A DNA stretch of 64,000 nucleotides from Allomyces arbusculus (taxonomy: Eukaryota; Blastocladiomycota; Blastocladiomycetes; Blastocladiales; Blastocladiaceae), in assembly GCA_027604705.1 (NCBI GenBank), contig JADHYV010000039.1, positions 152,715-216,714 on the forward strand, in the 5' to 3' direction. Numbering within the stretch: position 1 is the stretch's first letter; every line of letters starts with the position of its first letter. Position numbers and translations under genes: made by a program. Below, piece by piece: positions 21,430 through 30,958 of this stretch. Below the pieces are notes generated by a model, which made no database searches, was not told the DNA's origin, and saw only the letters and a program-made list of their open reading frames with translations.

Positions 21430-22275
21430 TCAGGCACTCTTGGCCTTGGTCTTGGACTTTTTGGGCAGCAGCCATTCCTTGGGGAACTTGAGCTTGGCCT
21501 CCTTTGCACGGGCCTTGATCTTCTTCTCAGCGTGACGCGTGTCCAATGGCACGTCCTCGAACGTCGTGGCATTGGCCTAACGGGAAAAACAATGGGAGCG
21601 GTCAGGATCTTAGACGGAGCAGAACTGCGACACCGACTGGTCAATCGATAACCGATGGTCGATCGAAAACAGTACCTTGGCCTGGCGCAGCAGCTCGGCA
21701 AACGTGTCGCCGAGGAACCGCTTGTTCTGCGCGCGGTACGGGAACCGGTCGGCGGCCATCGTGAACGTCTTCTCGACGGGACAGTACCGCGGCCCAGCGA
21801 GCAGCTGAAGTGCATGCAGCTCCTGTGCCGACAACTTTTCGGCCTTGATCAACTCGGCCAGACGCACGATCAGCGTCACCTTACGGCTCATCGGGTGCGA
21901 CCGGTCGAGCGGGTGGTCGACAATGCGGAACCGCAGGTACTCTTCAAACTTGGGCGAGACGTAGGGCTCCACGTTCAAGGTCTCCTTGAGCACGGGGAAC
22001 TCGTGCTTGACCTTTTCAAGGTAGCTGCGCACGAGCACGGCCTCGGTCACAAGCGCCTGTTGGTACCGGGACGGACCGTCCCCACGCCACTGCCGGACCG
22101 GGTCGAGCGACATGTCCGCCATGACCGCATCGAGGTTCGGGTGGCCCGATGACGCTTGCGCAGAGGTCTGGCCGCGCCGGCGCGCAAAGTGGGTTGCGGA
22201 CGCGTGCAGCGAGCGCGTGGCGGTGGCGCGGAGGACAGCGGCGCGCGCCGTCGTGGGGGCAGCAGTGGCCAGCAT
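21430..22275 (-). CDS. RSM24: Mitochondrial small ribosomal subunit protein mS35 (Rsm24-like)
   Basis: Exons 22275-21676 and 21576-21430; 248 aa. An Ala/Arg/Thr-rich presequence (residues 1-35, including RSLHASATHFARR) targets mitochondria. The diagnostic mS35 core follows: RKVTLIVRLAELIKAEKLS, LLAGPRYCPVEKTFTMAADRFPYRAQNKRFLGDTFAELLRQ in pieces. The sequence pairs RKVTL...GPRY with FPxRAQNK. The basic second exon ends KSKTKAKSA, consistent with rRNA contact. The intron donor is GTACTG. The frame is open upstream of 22275 but adds no presequence-like residues. Convergent with threonine aldolase. Confidence 0.85.
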
Positions 22276-22855
22276 GGTGATGCGGATCTGCGAGGGGGGC
22301 CGTCGGGGGGTCGAGATGAAGTTGGGCCGGGCCAGGGCAAAATTGAGATTGCAGGTCGAACGGGTCCCGCGGATTTTGCAGCGTTCAAACTCTGGAAATT
22401 GGTCCTGGCGACACCGACAAGATGGCTGCCGCAAGTCGTTGCGAGCTGGTCGTTCCTCGTCAAGCGTGGGCTCGATTTGCAGCAGCAGCTGGCAGAGCAA
22501 CCGATGGTCGATCAAGGTCAATCAAAGCAGCAGCCAGCAAGCAGGCCGAGCCAACATCGTTGAGCACGTGCAAATCATGATTTCTCCGTGCCTCGCGTCG
22601 GCCTGTCTGTCGCGCGGCTCGCCGGCATTTCTCGCTCACATACCTTCACAAAAGTGATCCACAACGACGATCCTCCAGTACCACGCCGAAGATCTACATC
22701 AACCGCCGCGCCGAGTCGCGGCATTCCCTCCGCGCCTCCGAATTCGTGCCTGTCGACCCAGCACCGAGCGACATTACGCCACCAGTCGACCATCGACCCA
22801 ACTCAACCAACCTCCGCGCCGACTTTCTGCATCGCGCCCAGCTGTATCCAACACT
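22276..22855. other. Divergent intergenic region mS35 / dynein roadblock
   Basis: About 580 bp. The part near 22640-22850 is C-rich on the + strand, as is usual upstream of + genes here. Nothing recognised; presumed promoters and 5' UTRs. Confidence 0.45.
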
Positions 22856-23385
22856 ATGGTTCGAAACACGGCACCTCGCAACATAAAGCACCATCAGGTT
22901 TTCACATGCATTTCGAATCACCACGCTCATCCGCCACCTCCCTGCACGCTGCTCATAGAGTGAAGTCGAGGAAACGATCAAGCGGTTGTCGGCGCACAAG
23001 GGCGTGCAGGGCATTGTCATTGTCAACAGCGAGGGCATCCCGATCCGGTCGACGCTCGACAACTCGCTCACGGTCCAGTACTCGGCGCTCATTACGCAAC
23101 TTGCAAGCAAGGCGCGGTCGGTCGTGCGCGACTTGGACCCGCAGGTGCGCATCTACTGCTTCTACGATGCACGGTGGCGGCAAAAACTCATATTTCTTGC
23201 TCGCAACTAGAACGACCTCACGTTCCTGCGCATTCGGTCCAAAAAGCACGAGATTATGGTTGCACCAGGTCTGCTGTCCCTCACATCGCGCACGGCAGTG
23301 CGACCGTCGTTTCTAATGCGCGCCGGTTCTCCATTTAGACAAGGAGTACTTGATGATCGTCATTCAAAATCCAAACGAGCAGTGA
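22856..23385 (+). CDS. Dynein light chain, roadblock/LC7 type
   Basis: Subunit that dimerises on dynein intermediate chains in cytoplasmic and axonemal dynein. Exons 22856-22858 (the ATG alone), 22959-23144, 23211-23268 and 23339-23385; 97 aa, the usual family length. The joined protein [19 protein letters not shown], then [41 protein letters not shown] and [12 protein letters not shown] matches the family almost end to end. No in-frame ATG lies in exon 2, and the first ATG at a phase-0 GT donor (GTTCGA) is 100 bp upstream, hence the ATG-only first exon. This gene is typically kept in flagellated fungi. The first exon is the least certain part. Confidence 0.9.
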
Positions 23386-23543
23386 ACCGTCGTCGTGTGT
23401 CGTCGTCGCGGCCGGCTTGATTCCCACCCCCTTCTCTCTCTTGTGCATACTTTGAATGGATTCCTTTGCCTGCCGTACGCGTTCGTTGAGTCCCTTTACA
23501 CTCACCAGGAAGAACGCGACCCACACCACAACCATTTATTCTT

Positions 23544-24876
23544 TCACTCATGCTTTTCCGCAGCATCCAGATCTGCTTCGGCGTTGCGAGGTGCTGATTC
23601 AGTTGTTGCCGGCTCGAAATTCGGCACACGGAACCCAATGCCGACCAGGAATCCCTCGGCCGATTCCGTGCGACTACTCTTGGGCTTCTCGTAAAACACA
23701 TTTTCAAATAACGAGCGCATGCGCGTGCGCAGTTCGTCGGCCTCGGGGCCCTGCAAAATCTGCGGAAAAGAATGAATGGTCAGGTGATGCCCCGCGCGGC
23801 CGACAGCGCAAACGAGCATCGCACCTTGCAGCAAAAGTGCCCACCAGGCCGCAATAGCGGGACGGCAAAGTCGAGCGCTGATTCGGCGAGACCCACCGTG
23901 CGCAACCGGTCAAGCGACTTGTTTCCCGAAAAACCTGTGTCGAGCGCAACGATGAGAATAGCACAATTGGCATAAGTACATGGGGAATGGACGTACTTGG
24001 CGCCATGTCGCTAAGAACCACGTCCACAGGCCGCGTCGACACCGTGTGCACTGGCTTCTCCACCGTCTCCGCAGTCACCTCGTTGGGTCTTGACGGTGCA
24101 GATTGCGGTTTTGACTCTGAGGCCTCCACAGCTCCGTCAGATGCAGGAGATGGTGACGCCGCCGCGGCTTTCTTTTGCTGCCGCGCGATCCGTCGCTCCT
24201 TCGCCTCTTCGGCACGGAGAACGTGGTACTGGCGAACAAGGCTCCGGATCCGGTCTTGAGTCACGGGCAACGTGAAGTCCTGGCCACAAGAGCGATGTCA
24301 ATTCCGCTCAAGCACATTCCGCCCCATGTTCTCCACCGTGCCAGCAAGCGAGTTGGGGTGTGCGTACTTGCTGCAGGCACATGGCCTGTTTGACGGGCGG
24401 GTCGAGCGGGAGCAAATCAATCGCGACGACGAATCCACGACGCGGAGCTTGGACGAGACCTGTCGCGACCTGCGTCCACCCACCGGGAGCGGCGCCGCAG
24501 TCTAGCATGCCGAACATCGTGAGCGACGTGAAGTCGTCGTTGTTGTCGAGAGTTGCTTGACAACATTGAACTGACCGACCACGACTTGGCCAGGGCGCAG
24601 AATCCGGTGCTTGCCCTGAATTTCCTTGAGCTTGAAGGCCGCGCGCGACCGCAGGCCGGCGTCACGCGCTTGTCGGACAAACGCGTCGGAGACGTGTCGC
24701 CGGAGCCATTGCTTGGACGAGCCGCTCGCGACCATGTTGGTGAGGGTTGCGGCGTGCGCACTTGCAGCGAGTCGTGGAAAAATTCGTGCGGCAGTCCAAA
24801 GCGAATTGCTTATTTTTGGTGCTCTCAAATCGTCCAGAGAACAGTTGGGATGAAGTGAAGGGAGGAAGGAAAGCAA
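23544..24876 (-). CDS. MRM2: FtsJ-type rRNA 2'-O-ribose methyltransferase, mitochondrial MRM2-like
   Basis: Methylates a ribose in the large rRNA using S-adenosylmethionine. Five exons: 24876-24577 or 24576, 24501-24368, 24279-23997, 23934-23825 and 23759-23544; 347 aa. The SAM site is VVVDCGAAPGGWTQVA. The K-D-K-E tetrad is visible as SRAAFKLKEI, VVLSDMAPS, HFCCKILQGPE and KSSRTESAEGFLVG. An acidic/Ala-rich insert (residues about 165-215) separates the SAM site from the SDMAP motif, as in some fungal Mrm2. Starting at 24876 gives a 47-residue N-terminal extension with RIFPRLAASAHAATLT, presequence-like; the Met at 24735 would give a form without it. Every junction restores a conserved motif. 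Confidence 0.88.
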
Positions 24877-25024
24877 TTGATGGTTGAGGAGGCCCGATGG
24901 CCCAGCAACAGCTGCTTTCTTGCATCTGCATGCTGATCAACGGCAAACGACTGCAGCTACCAGCACGGGCCGTTTCGCTCCCGCACCCTAATTCAGCGCA
25001 CGACCAACAGCAATCTACGCAAGA
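24877..25024. promoter_or_regulatory. 148-bp bidirectional promoter, MRM2 / TAN1
   Basis: Only 148 bp separate the start codons of two divergent RNA-modification genes, so both promoters and 5' UTRs must share this space. I see no clear TATA box. Shared regulation is inference. Confidence 0.5.
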
Positions 25025-26244
25025 ATGACCGGCGACAACAAGGAACGCAGCAAGAAGCGGTTTTTCCAGGGCGATGGCGACTCCAAGTCGGGCGGTGGCC
25101 CCAAGCGCCAACGTCGGACGGGCAACGAGGTAAGTCGGCACAACCGACCGAATCCGACCGCTGCGTCTGTTCATCAAGAGCTGACGCCGCCCGGAAATGC
25201 AGGTGCAGTTGACGCCGGGTATGGTCGGGTTCTTTGTGTCGGCGACCAAGGGCAAGGAGCGCATGGCGTCCAAGGAAGTGACGGGCCTGATCACTGAGGT
25301 ATTTCACTTTCCGGCCGTCTTTGAATTAGTCAATCGAGGATGTAGTCTGATGCCGACTCTCATCGAGTAGCAACTCGAGTCGCTCTACGCGGACCCGCTT
25401 GCGGCCGTGTCCACCCCGACGGCCTCCTCGGCCGATGCCGAAACCAAAGCTACTAGTGTGGCCGCGTCGTCGATTGAAGACGATATCGCGCGCGAGCTGT
25501 CGAATTTGGCCGAGAGCAAGGGCCACAACTTCCACTCGTTGCACCTGCAGCACCTGGGCATGGCGACCGACTGCCTGTTTTTCTTGCAACTGACGCCCGC
25601 CGCGCTGGCCACGGCAGTGAACCCGGTGCGCGTCGTCGAGAACATGTTTGAGGAACTGGTGGGCAGTGAAGGTGAGCGCAAGGCGCCGCGCACACGGTTT
25701 GCGCACCGCATCATTCCGTTCCAGGCGACGTGCAAGGCCGACGAGGACGAGATTGCCAAGACGGTCGCGGACCTGGTGGAGAAGAACCCGCCGAGCGAGA
25801 GCAAGGAGGGCAAGGCATCGGTACGGTTATTGCGTCCTTCATGTGCGTGTGGGGAGGATGGGATCTGACTCGCGCGACTTTGCTTGATTCTAGTTTGCGC
25901 TCAACGTCAAGATCCGCAACAACCCGCGCGTGGACCGTGACCGGCTCATTGCCAAGCTCGCAAAACCGCTGGTTGACGCCGGGCACGCGGTCAATCTGAC
26001 GCAGCCGGAGATGAGCGTGGTGATCGAGGTGATTCGCGGCGTTGCCGGCGTGAGCGTCGTGCACGGCGGACGGTATGTGCGGCTCCGGCGGTTCAACCTG
26101 CACGAAGTCTATGCCAAGGGGATCGACGAGGGAGCCGCGGCTGCCGCGAAGGAGGAGTCCGTCGCGGCGGAGGGCGACGCGCCGGCTGCGGGCGGCAAGA
26201 CCGACGCGGTGGAGAAGTCAGGGGCGGCCACGTCGACCAAGTAG
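25025..26244 (+). CDS. TAN1: THUMP-domain protein Tan1 (tRNA ac4C12 adaptor)
   Basis: Works with the acetyltransferase Kre33/NAT10 to make N4-acetylcytidine-12 in tRNA-Ser and tRNA-Leu. Exons 25025-25129, 25203-25298, 25371-25820 and 25894-26244; 333 aa. A basic start (KKRFFQ, GPKRQRR) leads to VQLTPGMVGFFVSATKGKE. The central THUMP region includes RFAHRIIPFQATCKAD and the third intron joins KEGKAS to FALNVKIRNNPRVDR. It ends VIEVIRGVAGVSVV then RRFNLHEVYAKG, the conserved C-terminus. A disordered acidic/Ala tail follows. Donors are GTAAGT, GTATTT and GTACGG. Confidence 0.92.
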
Positions 26245-26928
26245 AGCGAGTCTGTCGGCCGGTGGGTGCGAGTTGGGCGTGCTGATTTTGAAATATCTTT
26301 CATTGTTGCCACCGACGGGCGACGACACGCGTGGCCCCAGGTCCGCCTCGAGGCGAGATCGACCAGGTGACGAGCCTCCCTCGGGGCAGCGGCGCCAATC
26401 GGTTTGCCCCCAGGACACGTGTTCCGGCCGTGCACGGGCTCCCTTGGTTTGCTTCGCGAAGCTCACGAAGGCAAAGGCAAAAGCTGCTGCTGGGCACCAC
26501 TCGGCGGTCTCCACGTTGTCGAGGCCAAACACTGTGCTGCCAAGCGCCTCACAGGGACACTGAGGTTCGCTGCACCGTGTCGGCCACCGCTTCGACCTCC
26601 TCGCCTGCCGCCCAGCACCGCGCCGTCACCGACCCTCGCTACTTCTCCCAGCCGCCCGCACTCGCTGCTGCCCGGCCGCCGCGTGCCGCCGCCGGTCTTG
26701 CCAAGCGCCCCTTCCCGCCCTCGCCGAGCGAGCCTCCTTGCCGGGCGAGTCTCCTTGCCGTGTGTGCCATGTGTACGTTGCAACACCGACGATGGACCCG
26801 TGTCCTGCCGTCGCCACACCCCACCGCCTCAAATTCCGTTCTGGGACTTGTTGCCTGACCTTCCCCACCCTCTCTCGGCCTGTCCTCGTCCCTTCCGCCC
26901 ACCCGCCCGCCCGCCCGCCCCTGCAGCC
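26245..26928. other. Intergenic, C-rich leader region
   Basis: About 680 bp between TAN1 and the next + gene. From 26570 on, the + strand is strongly C-rich, ending in repeated CCCGCC units (26900-26920), which suggests a long pyrimidine-rich promoter/5' UTR. The downstream frame happens to stay open back to 26404, but no similarity supports coding. Confidence 0.5.
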
Positions 26929-28323
26929 ATGCGCAACATCCCGCTCGCACGGCACCCAACGCCGTTCCCGGAGAAGAAGCAGCCGCTGCTGACCCGACTG
27001 TTCGGTATCGGCGGCAATGGCAGCAATGCCGACCCCGAGGGCACTGGCGGCCGTGTTCCGGCCTCGTCGCTCCCGCGCCAAGCACCTACCGAGGGTGCCT
27101 CGTCGTCTACCGCTGGCGGCACGCTCCCGCCGCCCCCACCGCGCACGCTCAAGTTCACGCGCACGCTCTCGCTGCCGCAACTGATGCGGTCGCCTACGCC
27201 CTACCCGGAGCACCCGCACGTGCACCCGCGCAACAAACGCGCGCCTGCCTGGCGCACTACGCTCAAGCGCGCGTTCTCGCTGTCGCGCCGCTCTTCGGCC
27301 GACGGCACCGCTGACGGCCAGGCGCCGGCTGCTGGAGCTGCTGCAGCTGCGGCCGCGACGCGGTCGGGCCAGCGCAAGGCACGCAAGCTCGCACTGATTC
27401 GCTCGCCCACGCCGTACCCGGAAAACCACGTCAAGCGCACGTGGTGGGGCGGAAAGAAAAAGAAGCGCCGCGTGCCCTTGGCTGCGGCCATGGCTGCGAG
27501 CGCGGGTGCTGCCGGTGCCGGTGCAACCCCGACGGCCGCATCGACGTCGGCCGCTGCTGACGGTCGTCCGGAGATTGTGATTCTCCGCAAGGAGCCGATT
27601 GTGCGCCGCCTGGCCTCATCAGTCAACTCGGACGAGGACGAGGACGAAGTGCCGACCCCGCCCGAACGGGAAGCCGACGACGTGAACGCGGATGCTTCCG
27701 CGGTCACGCCGGCAGCTGCAGGTGCAGGCGCTGCAGCCAGCCCCGCCACCGATACGATCGCGCAGCCCGATATTGAACCACAGCCGACGGAAAAGGAGGC
27801 GGCGGCGCTCGCCAGCGCGCAAACAGACGACGTCAAGGCGGCCGACCCGGTCGTGCCCGCCGTCGACGAGCCGCCACAACCCTCCGTTGCCGCCGTTGTC
27901 GCTGTCCCCGTCCCAGACTCGCAACAACAACAGCAGTCGTCGCAGCAGGAGCCAAATGCGACTGCCGCCGAGGTTCAGCCGAAGAGCAATGAGCAACCCG
28001 CGCCATCCGAACCGACTTCGACGCCCGCTCCTGCTACCACCGCCGCCGCTGCAAGCGAGCCGACCAAGCCAGAACCGGTGCCGACGACCAGCAATCGCGG
28101 TATTTCGTTCCCCGACCTGACGCCCGCGGCCGCATCGTCCTCGACGTCTCGTCCTGCCGGCAAGCCGACCGTGACGCCCGCATCGTCGAGCACCATGGTC
28201 AACCGCCGAATCATGATTGTCGAGCCGGACCTGACGGGCATCTCGCGCAAAAAGGGTTCGGTGGCGCGCCGCCCCAGCACGGTGACCGACTCGGGCGTGG
28301 AGCTGAACCGCCAGGGTGCGTAA
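26929..28323 (+). CDS. Disordered protein with three R[HS]PTP[YF]PE motifs
   Basis: Single exon, 464 aa, not recognised. It contains three copies of an eight-residue motif: R8-HPTPFPE, R87-SPTPYPE and R158-SPTPYPE, each next to a basic patch (EKKQPLLTR, HPRNKRAPAWRTTLKRAF, HVKRTWWGGKKKKRR). The second half is Ala/Pro/Glu/Gln-rich and low complexity. It ends with a short more ordered stretch (RRIMIVEPDLTG, RRPSTVTDSG). No signal peptide or membrane segment. Basic patches plus TP sites could mean nuclear or cortical localisation controlled by proline-directed kinases, but that is conjecture. Start chosen at 26929 (CAGCCATGC). Confidence 0.65.
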   Translation: MRNIPLARHPTPFPEKKQPLLTRLFGIGGNGSNADPEGTGGRVPASSLPRQAPTEGASSSTAGGTLPPPPPRTLKFTRTLSLPQLMRSPTPYPEHPHVHPRNKRAPAWRTTLKRAFSLSRRSSADGTADGQAPAAGAAAAAAATRSGQRKARKLALIRSPTPYPENHVKRTWWGGKKKKRRVPLAAAMAASAGAAGAGATPTAASTSAAADGRPEIVILRKEPIVRRLASSVNSDEDEDEVPTPPEREADDVNADASAVTPAAAGAGAAASPATDTIAQPDIEPQPTEKEAAALASAQTDDVKAADPVVPAVDEPPQPSVAAVVAVPVPDSQQQQQSSQQEPNATAAEVQPKSNEQPAPSEPTSTPAPATTAAAASEPTKPEPVPTTSNRGISFPDLTPAAASSSTSRPAGKPTVTPASSSTMVNRRIMIVEPDLTGISRKKGSVARRPSTVTDSGVELNRQGA

Positions 28324-28850
28324 TTGCGCCTTCCAACCCGCTGTTGCTGTTCTTTCGTAATACGGTGCTGCTTTCGCCCTTGCGCCCCTCCTTTCGTCGT
28401 CATACCTTTCACTGCCTCTTTTTTGTGATTTTTTGGTCCGCTCTGCCTCCATCCGACAACTTCCCAAGCAACTGGATTGTATCATCTCCACCCCTCCGCC
28501 GTCCTGTCCTGGTCATGATGTCTAGACGCGCGGACCCCCACTCTACTCTCTCCCGACTGTCACGTCGGTGACAATGGGACACCTCCAGTTTGTTAATCGG
28601 CCCCTCCTTGCTCTCTCTCTCGACCGCCGCCATGGATCGTTCCCATCTTTTGTGCCTGCCCCAAACCATCTTTCCAATACTCCTCCACATCCTCCCTCTC
28701 CCATTGGCCCGCGTCCTCTTCTTTCCCATCATCGCGCGTCTTTTTTTCTGCTGCGAGGGGCGTTGAAAGGTTGAAAATATATTGCGAAAGCAGCGCCGCC
28801 TTGTGCTGCTGTGCCCTACAATCCTGTTCACGTTGCATTCTCCCGACTGA
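28324..28850. other. Intergenic, T/C-rich
   Basis: About 530 bp, pyrimidine-rich on the + strand with many TCTC and CTTT runs. An upstream exon of the next gene may lie here (for example an ATG at 28515 followed by 17 open codons and a GTGACA), but I cannot prove it. Confidence 0.4.
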
Positions 28851-30635
28851 CAGCACACGCCCTGCCCTTGCTCCCCATTTCCACCAGTATCAAACTCCGA
28901 TCCGTCGTTCGACATCTCGGTCCCTGGACCCGCTGAAGGGACGACGCCGACACCCACACGACCCTTCGTTCCACCCATCCCTGCCAGCCCGTCCGGCCTC
29001 GACGACATTGTCGTTGCCCTCGACCCCGTCGTCGCGCCGGTCATCACCCCGTCGCTGCCCCACACCGCCCTCGCCGTGGACGCGCGGATCAACGCGTTTC
29101 AGCCAACGCCAACGCCCGACCAGCTGGCGAGGTCGAGGACGTGGCGGCGGCCGTTGACCACGCCCACGAGCCCCGCACGGTTTCGCGTGATTCCTTCGTC
29201 CCCGGCTCGGCACCGGCTGCGGTTTACCGTGCCCAAGCGGCGGAATGCGGCGCACGACAACACCACCACGAGCCGCGCCGCGACGACTCCGTCACCAACC
29301 GCACGGTCCCCATCGCCGTCGCCCATCAAGTCCCTCGCCGCACTCGAGTACGCGGACCTCGCACCGGACCGTAAGTCTGCAACCGTGCGGTCGTTGCCCA
29401 CACTCTCCACCACCACCAAATCGCCCACCGGCACGCCTCCGCCGGCGGTGGCGGGACGCGCGCGACCGGCCCTGCGGCGTGTCTTCTCGGGTACCGCCTG
29501 GCGCGACCGGCTCGCGCGGTCCGCGTCGGTCCAGTCGCTCGCCCGCGCAATGGCGCGGTTCGGGTCGGCACCGGTGCTCGCGACGCCGGAGGACGCGGCG
29601 GCGGGGGCTCCGGCCACGCGTGTAGTTCGCACGCCAACGCTCAAGGCGGTCGCACCCAACGGGCAATTGGTTGAGACGGAGATGGTCGATCTGGACGCGG
29701 CGCGCGTCGGGGACGAGCGGGATAAAGTGGAGATGGCGTATGCCGCGCTCATGAACGATTGGAGTCGGCTCGGGGATCCGGCGTGGGATGATGTCGCGAG
29801 TGAGAAGACTGTGCGGAGCGTCGCGGTGCGGCCGTCGCGGCAACTGGCCGTGGGGAATGGGTCGCGGCCGGCGACCCCGACGAGGACGCGCGCCCGGGAT
29901 GTTGGACGCGATCTGGTTGTGGACTGGCGTGACGCGACGGTCACCCAGCAACAACCGCCTCCGCAGCAGCTCCAACCGCTGCCGCAGGGGTCCAACGGTG
30001 TGATTGTGTGCTCGTACGACGACTGGCAGCGCGCGTGGGCGCCGTTGTTGCGCGCGACCCCGTTCGACGACGCGCTGCGGTTCGGCCCAGCTGCGGCCGC
30101 AGCGGTCGCTGCCGTCTCCCCGAACGAACTGGCGTGGCCCGAATCGCCCGCAAGTCCGTTTGTCGAGGACATGCGGCCGCGGTCGCCGTCGTGGCCTGTC
30201 ACCTGCCTGTGTGGTCCCACCGAGCCGGACGGGACGTTATCCCTCCGTCGACCCGACGCCGCGTATCACGGTGGAGATGATGCCGCCGAATCGGCACGTC
30301 TGCTTGCCCGGCTCGAGGCCGGCGCGAGCCGGCCAGGGACCCCCGTCCCCCGCCCCGCATCCTCGTCGTCGCTCGGTGTTCCTCTACCGTTCCTAATCGA
30401 CTCCCCCGCACTCACGGCGTTCCGGCACGACTCATTTGCGCTGGATCGCGCGTCGCCGTCGTCGGGGTTGAATCGCGGGGAAGAGTCAGGAAATGTGTCG
30501 CCGCGAATCTGGGATCGACTCGGGTCCCGCGCGCGTGCGCGGCGGGCCGGGTCGCCGGCGGTGGCGGCACCGACGCCGGTGGTCGGGACCGCGTGGACGA
30601 TTCGGATTTCGTTGACGCCGGATTTATGCAGCTGA
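28851..30635 (+). CDS. Disordered hypothetical protein, 5' end unresolved
   Basis: A frame with strong local codon bias is open from 28851 to the stop at 30633-30635 (nearly 600 codons) and lacks a usable ATG near its beginning, so at least one upstream exon is likely. Likely acceptors are the AGs at 28853 or 28887. The product is Pro/Ser/Thr/Arg-rich: LSTTTKSPTGTPP, RRVFSGTAWRDRLARSAS, then a modestly ordered block DKVEMAYAALMNDWSRLGDP and VIVCSYDDWQRAWAPLLRAT. No domain recognised. Next to three other large disordered proteins. Confidence 0.6.
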   Translation, partial: QHTPCPCSPFPPVSNSDPSFDISVPGPAEGTTPTPTRPFVPPIPASPSGLDDIVVALDPVVAPVITPSLPHTALAVDARINAFQPTPTPDQLARSRTWRRPLTTPTSPARFRVIPSSPARHRLRFTVPKRRNAAHDNTTTSRAATTPSPTARSPSPSPIKSLAALEYADLAPDRKSATVRSLPTLSTTTKSPTGTPPPAVAGRARPALRRVFSGTAWRDRLARSASVQSLARAMARFGSAPVLATPEDAAAGAPATRVVRTPTLKAVAPNGQLVETEMVDLDAARVGDERDKVEMAYAALMNDWSRLGDPAWDDVASEKTVRSVAVRPSRQLAVGNGSRPATPTRTRARDVGRDLVVDWRDATVTQQQPPPQQLQPLPQGSNGVIVCSYDDWQRAWAPLLRATPFDDALRFGPAAAAAVAAVSPNELAWPESPASPFVEDMRPRSPSWPVTCLCGPTEPDGTLSLRRPDAAYHGGDDAAESARLLARLEAGASRPGTPVPRPASSSSLGVPLPFLIDSPALTAFRHDSFALDRASPSSGLNRGEESGNVSPRIWDRLGSRARARRAGSPAVAAPTPVVGTAWTIRISLTPDLCS

Positions 30636-30958
30636 GAAAGCGGTTGGTGTACATATATATCTTTTCCGTCGCGTCGTGCAGACGCCCCCCCCCCCCCCCC
30701 CGTCCACTCACTCCACTTGATCATTTTTTGTGTTCTGTATCTTCTTGTCCCCCTCATCGTTGTGATGTTGATCCTTTTTTGTTGCGTTCTTTGTGTCCCG
30801 TTTGTCGGCGTGCGCGTGTGTGATATCTCATCCCCCGGCGTAGTAGTGAATGAACTATGTGTTTGCATTTTTCCTACTACCTACGTACTACGCGCTAGTC
30901 CCCTTACCATTGCCTCCCAGTCACTTCCCTCCTCCTTCTCCACCCATCAGTCTCTTCA
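30636..30958. other. Convergent 3' region with poly-C tract
   Basis: About 320 bp between two convergent stops, T/C-rich on the + strand. It holds the C17 run listed separately. No gene seen. Confidence 0.55.
30685..30701 (+). repeat. Homopolymer C17 tract
   Basis: Seventeen consecutive C start 50 bases after the stop of the + gene, presumably in its 3' UTR. Length may be affected by sequencing slippage. Confidence 0.8.

Noticed and set aside
22276-22521. Longer N-terminus for mS35
   Set aside because: The extension has acids and Cys and would push the clear presequence inside the protein; the ATG at 22275 begins a typical mitochondrial leader.
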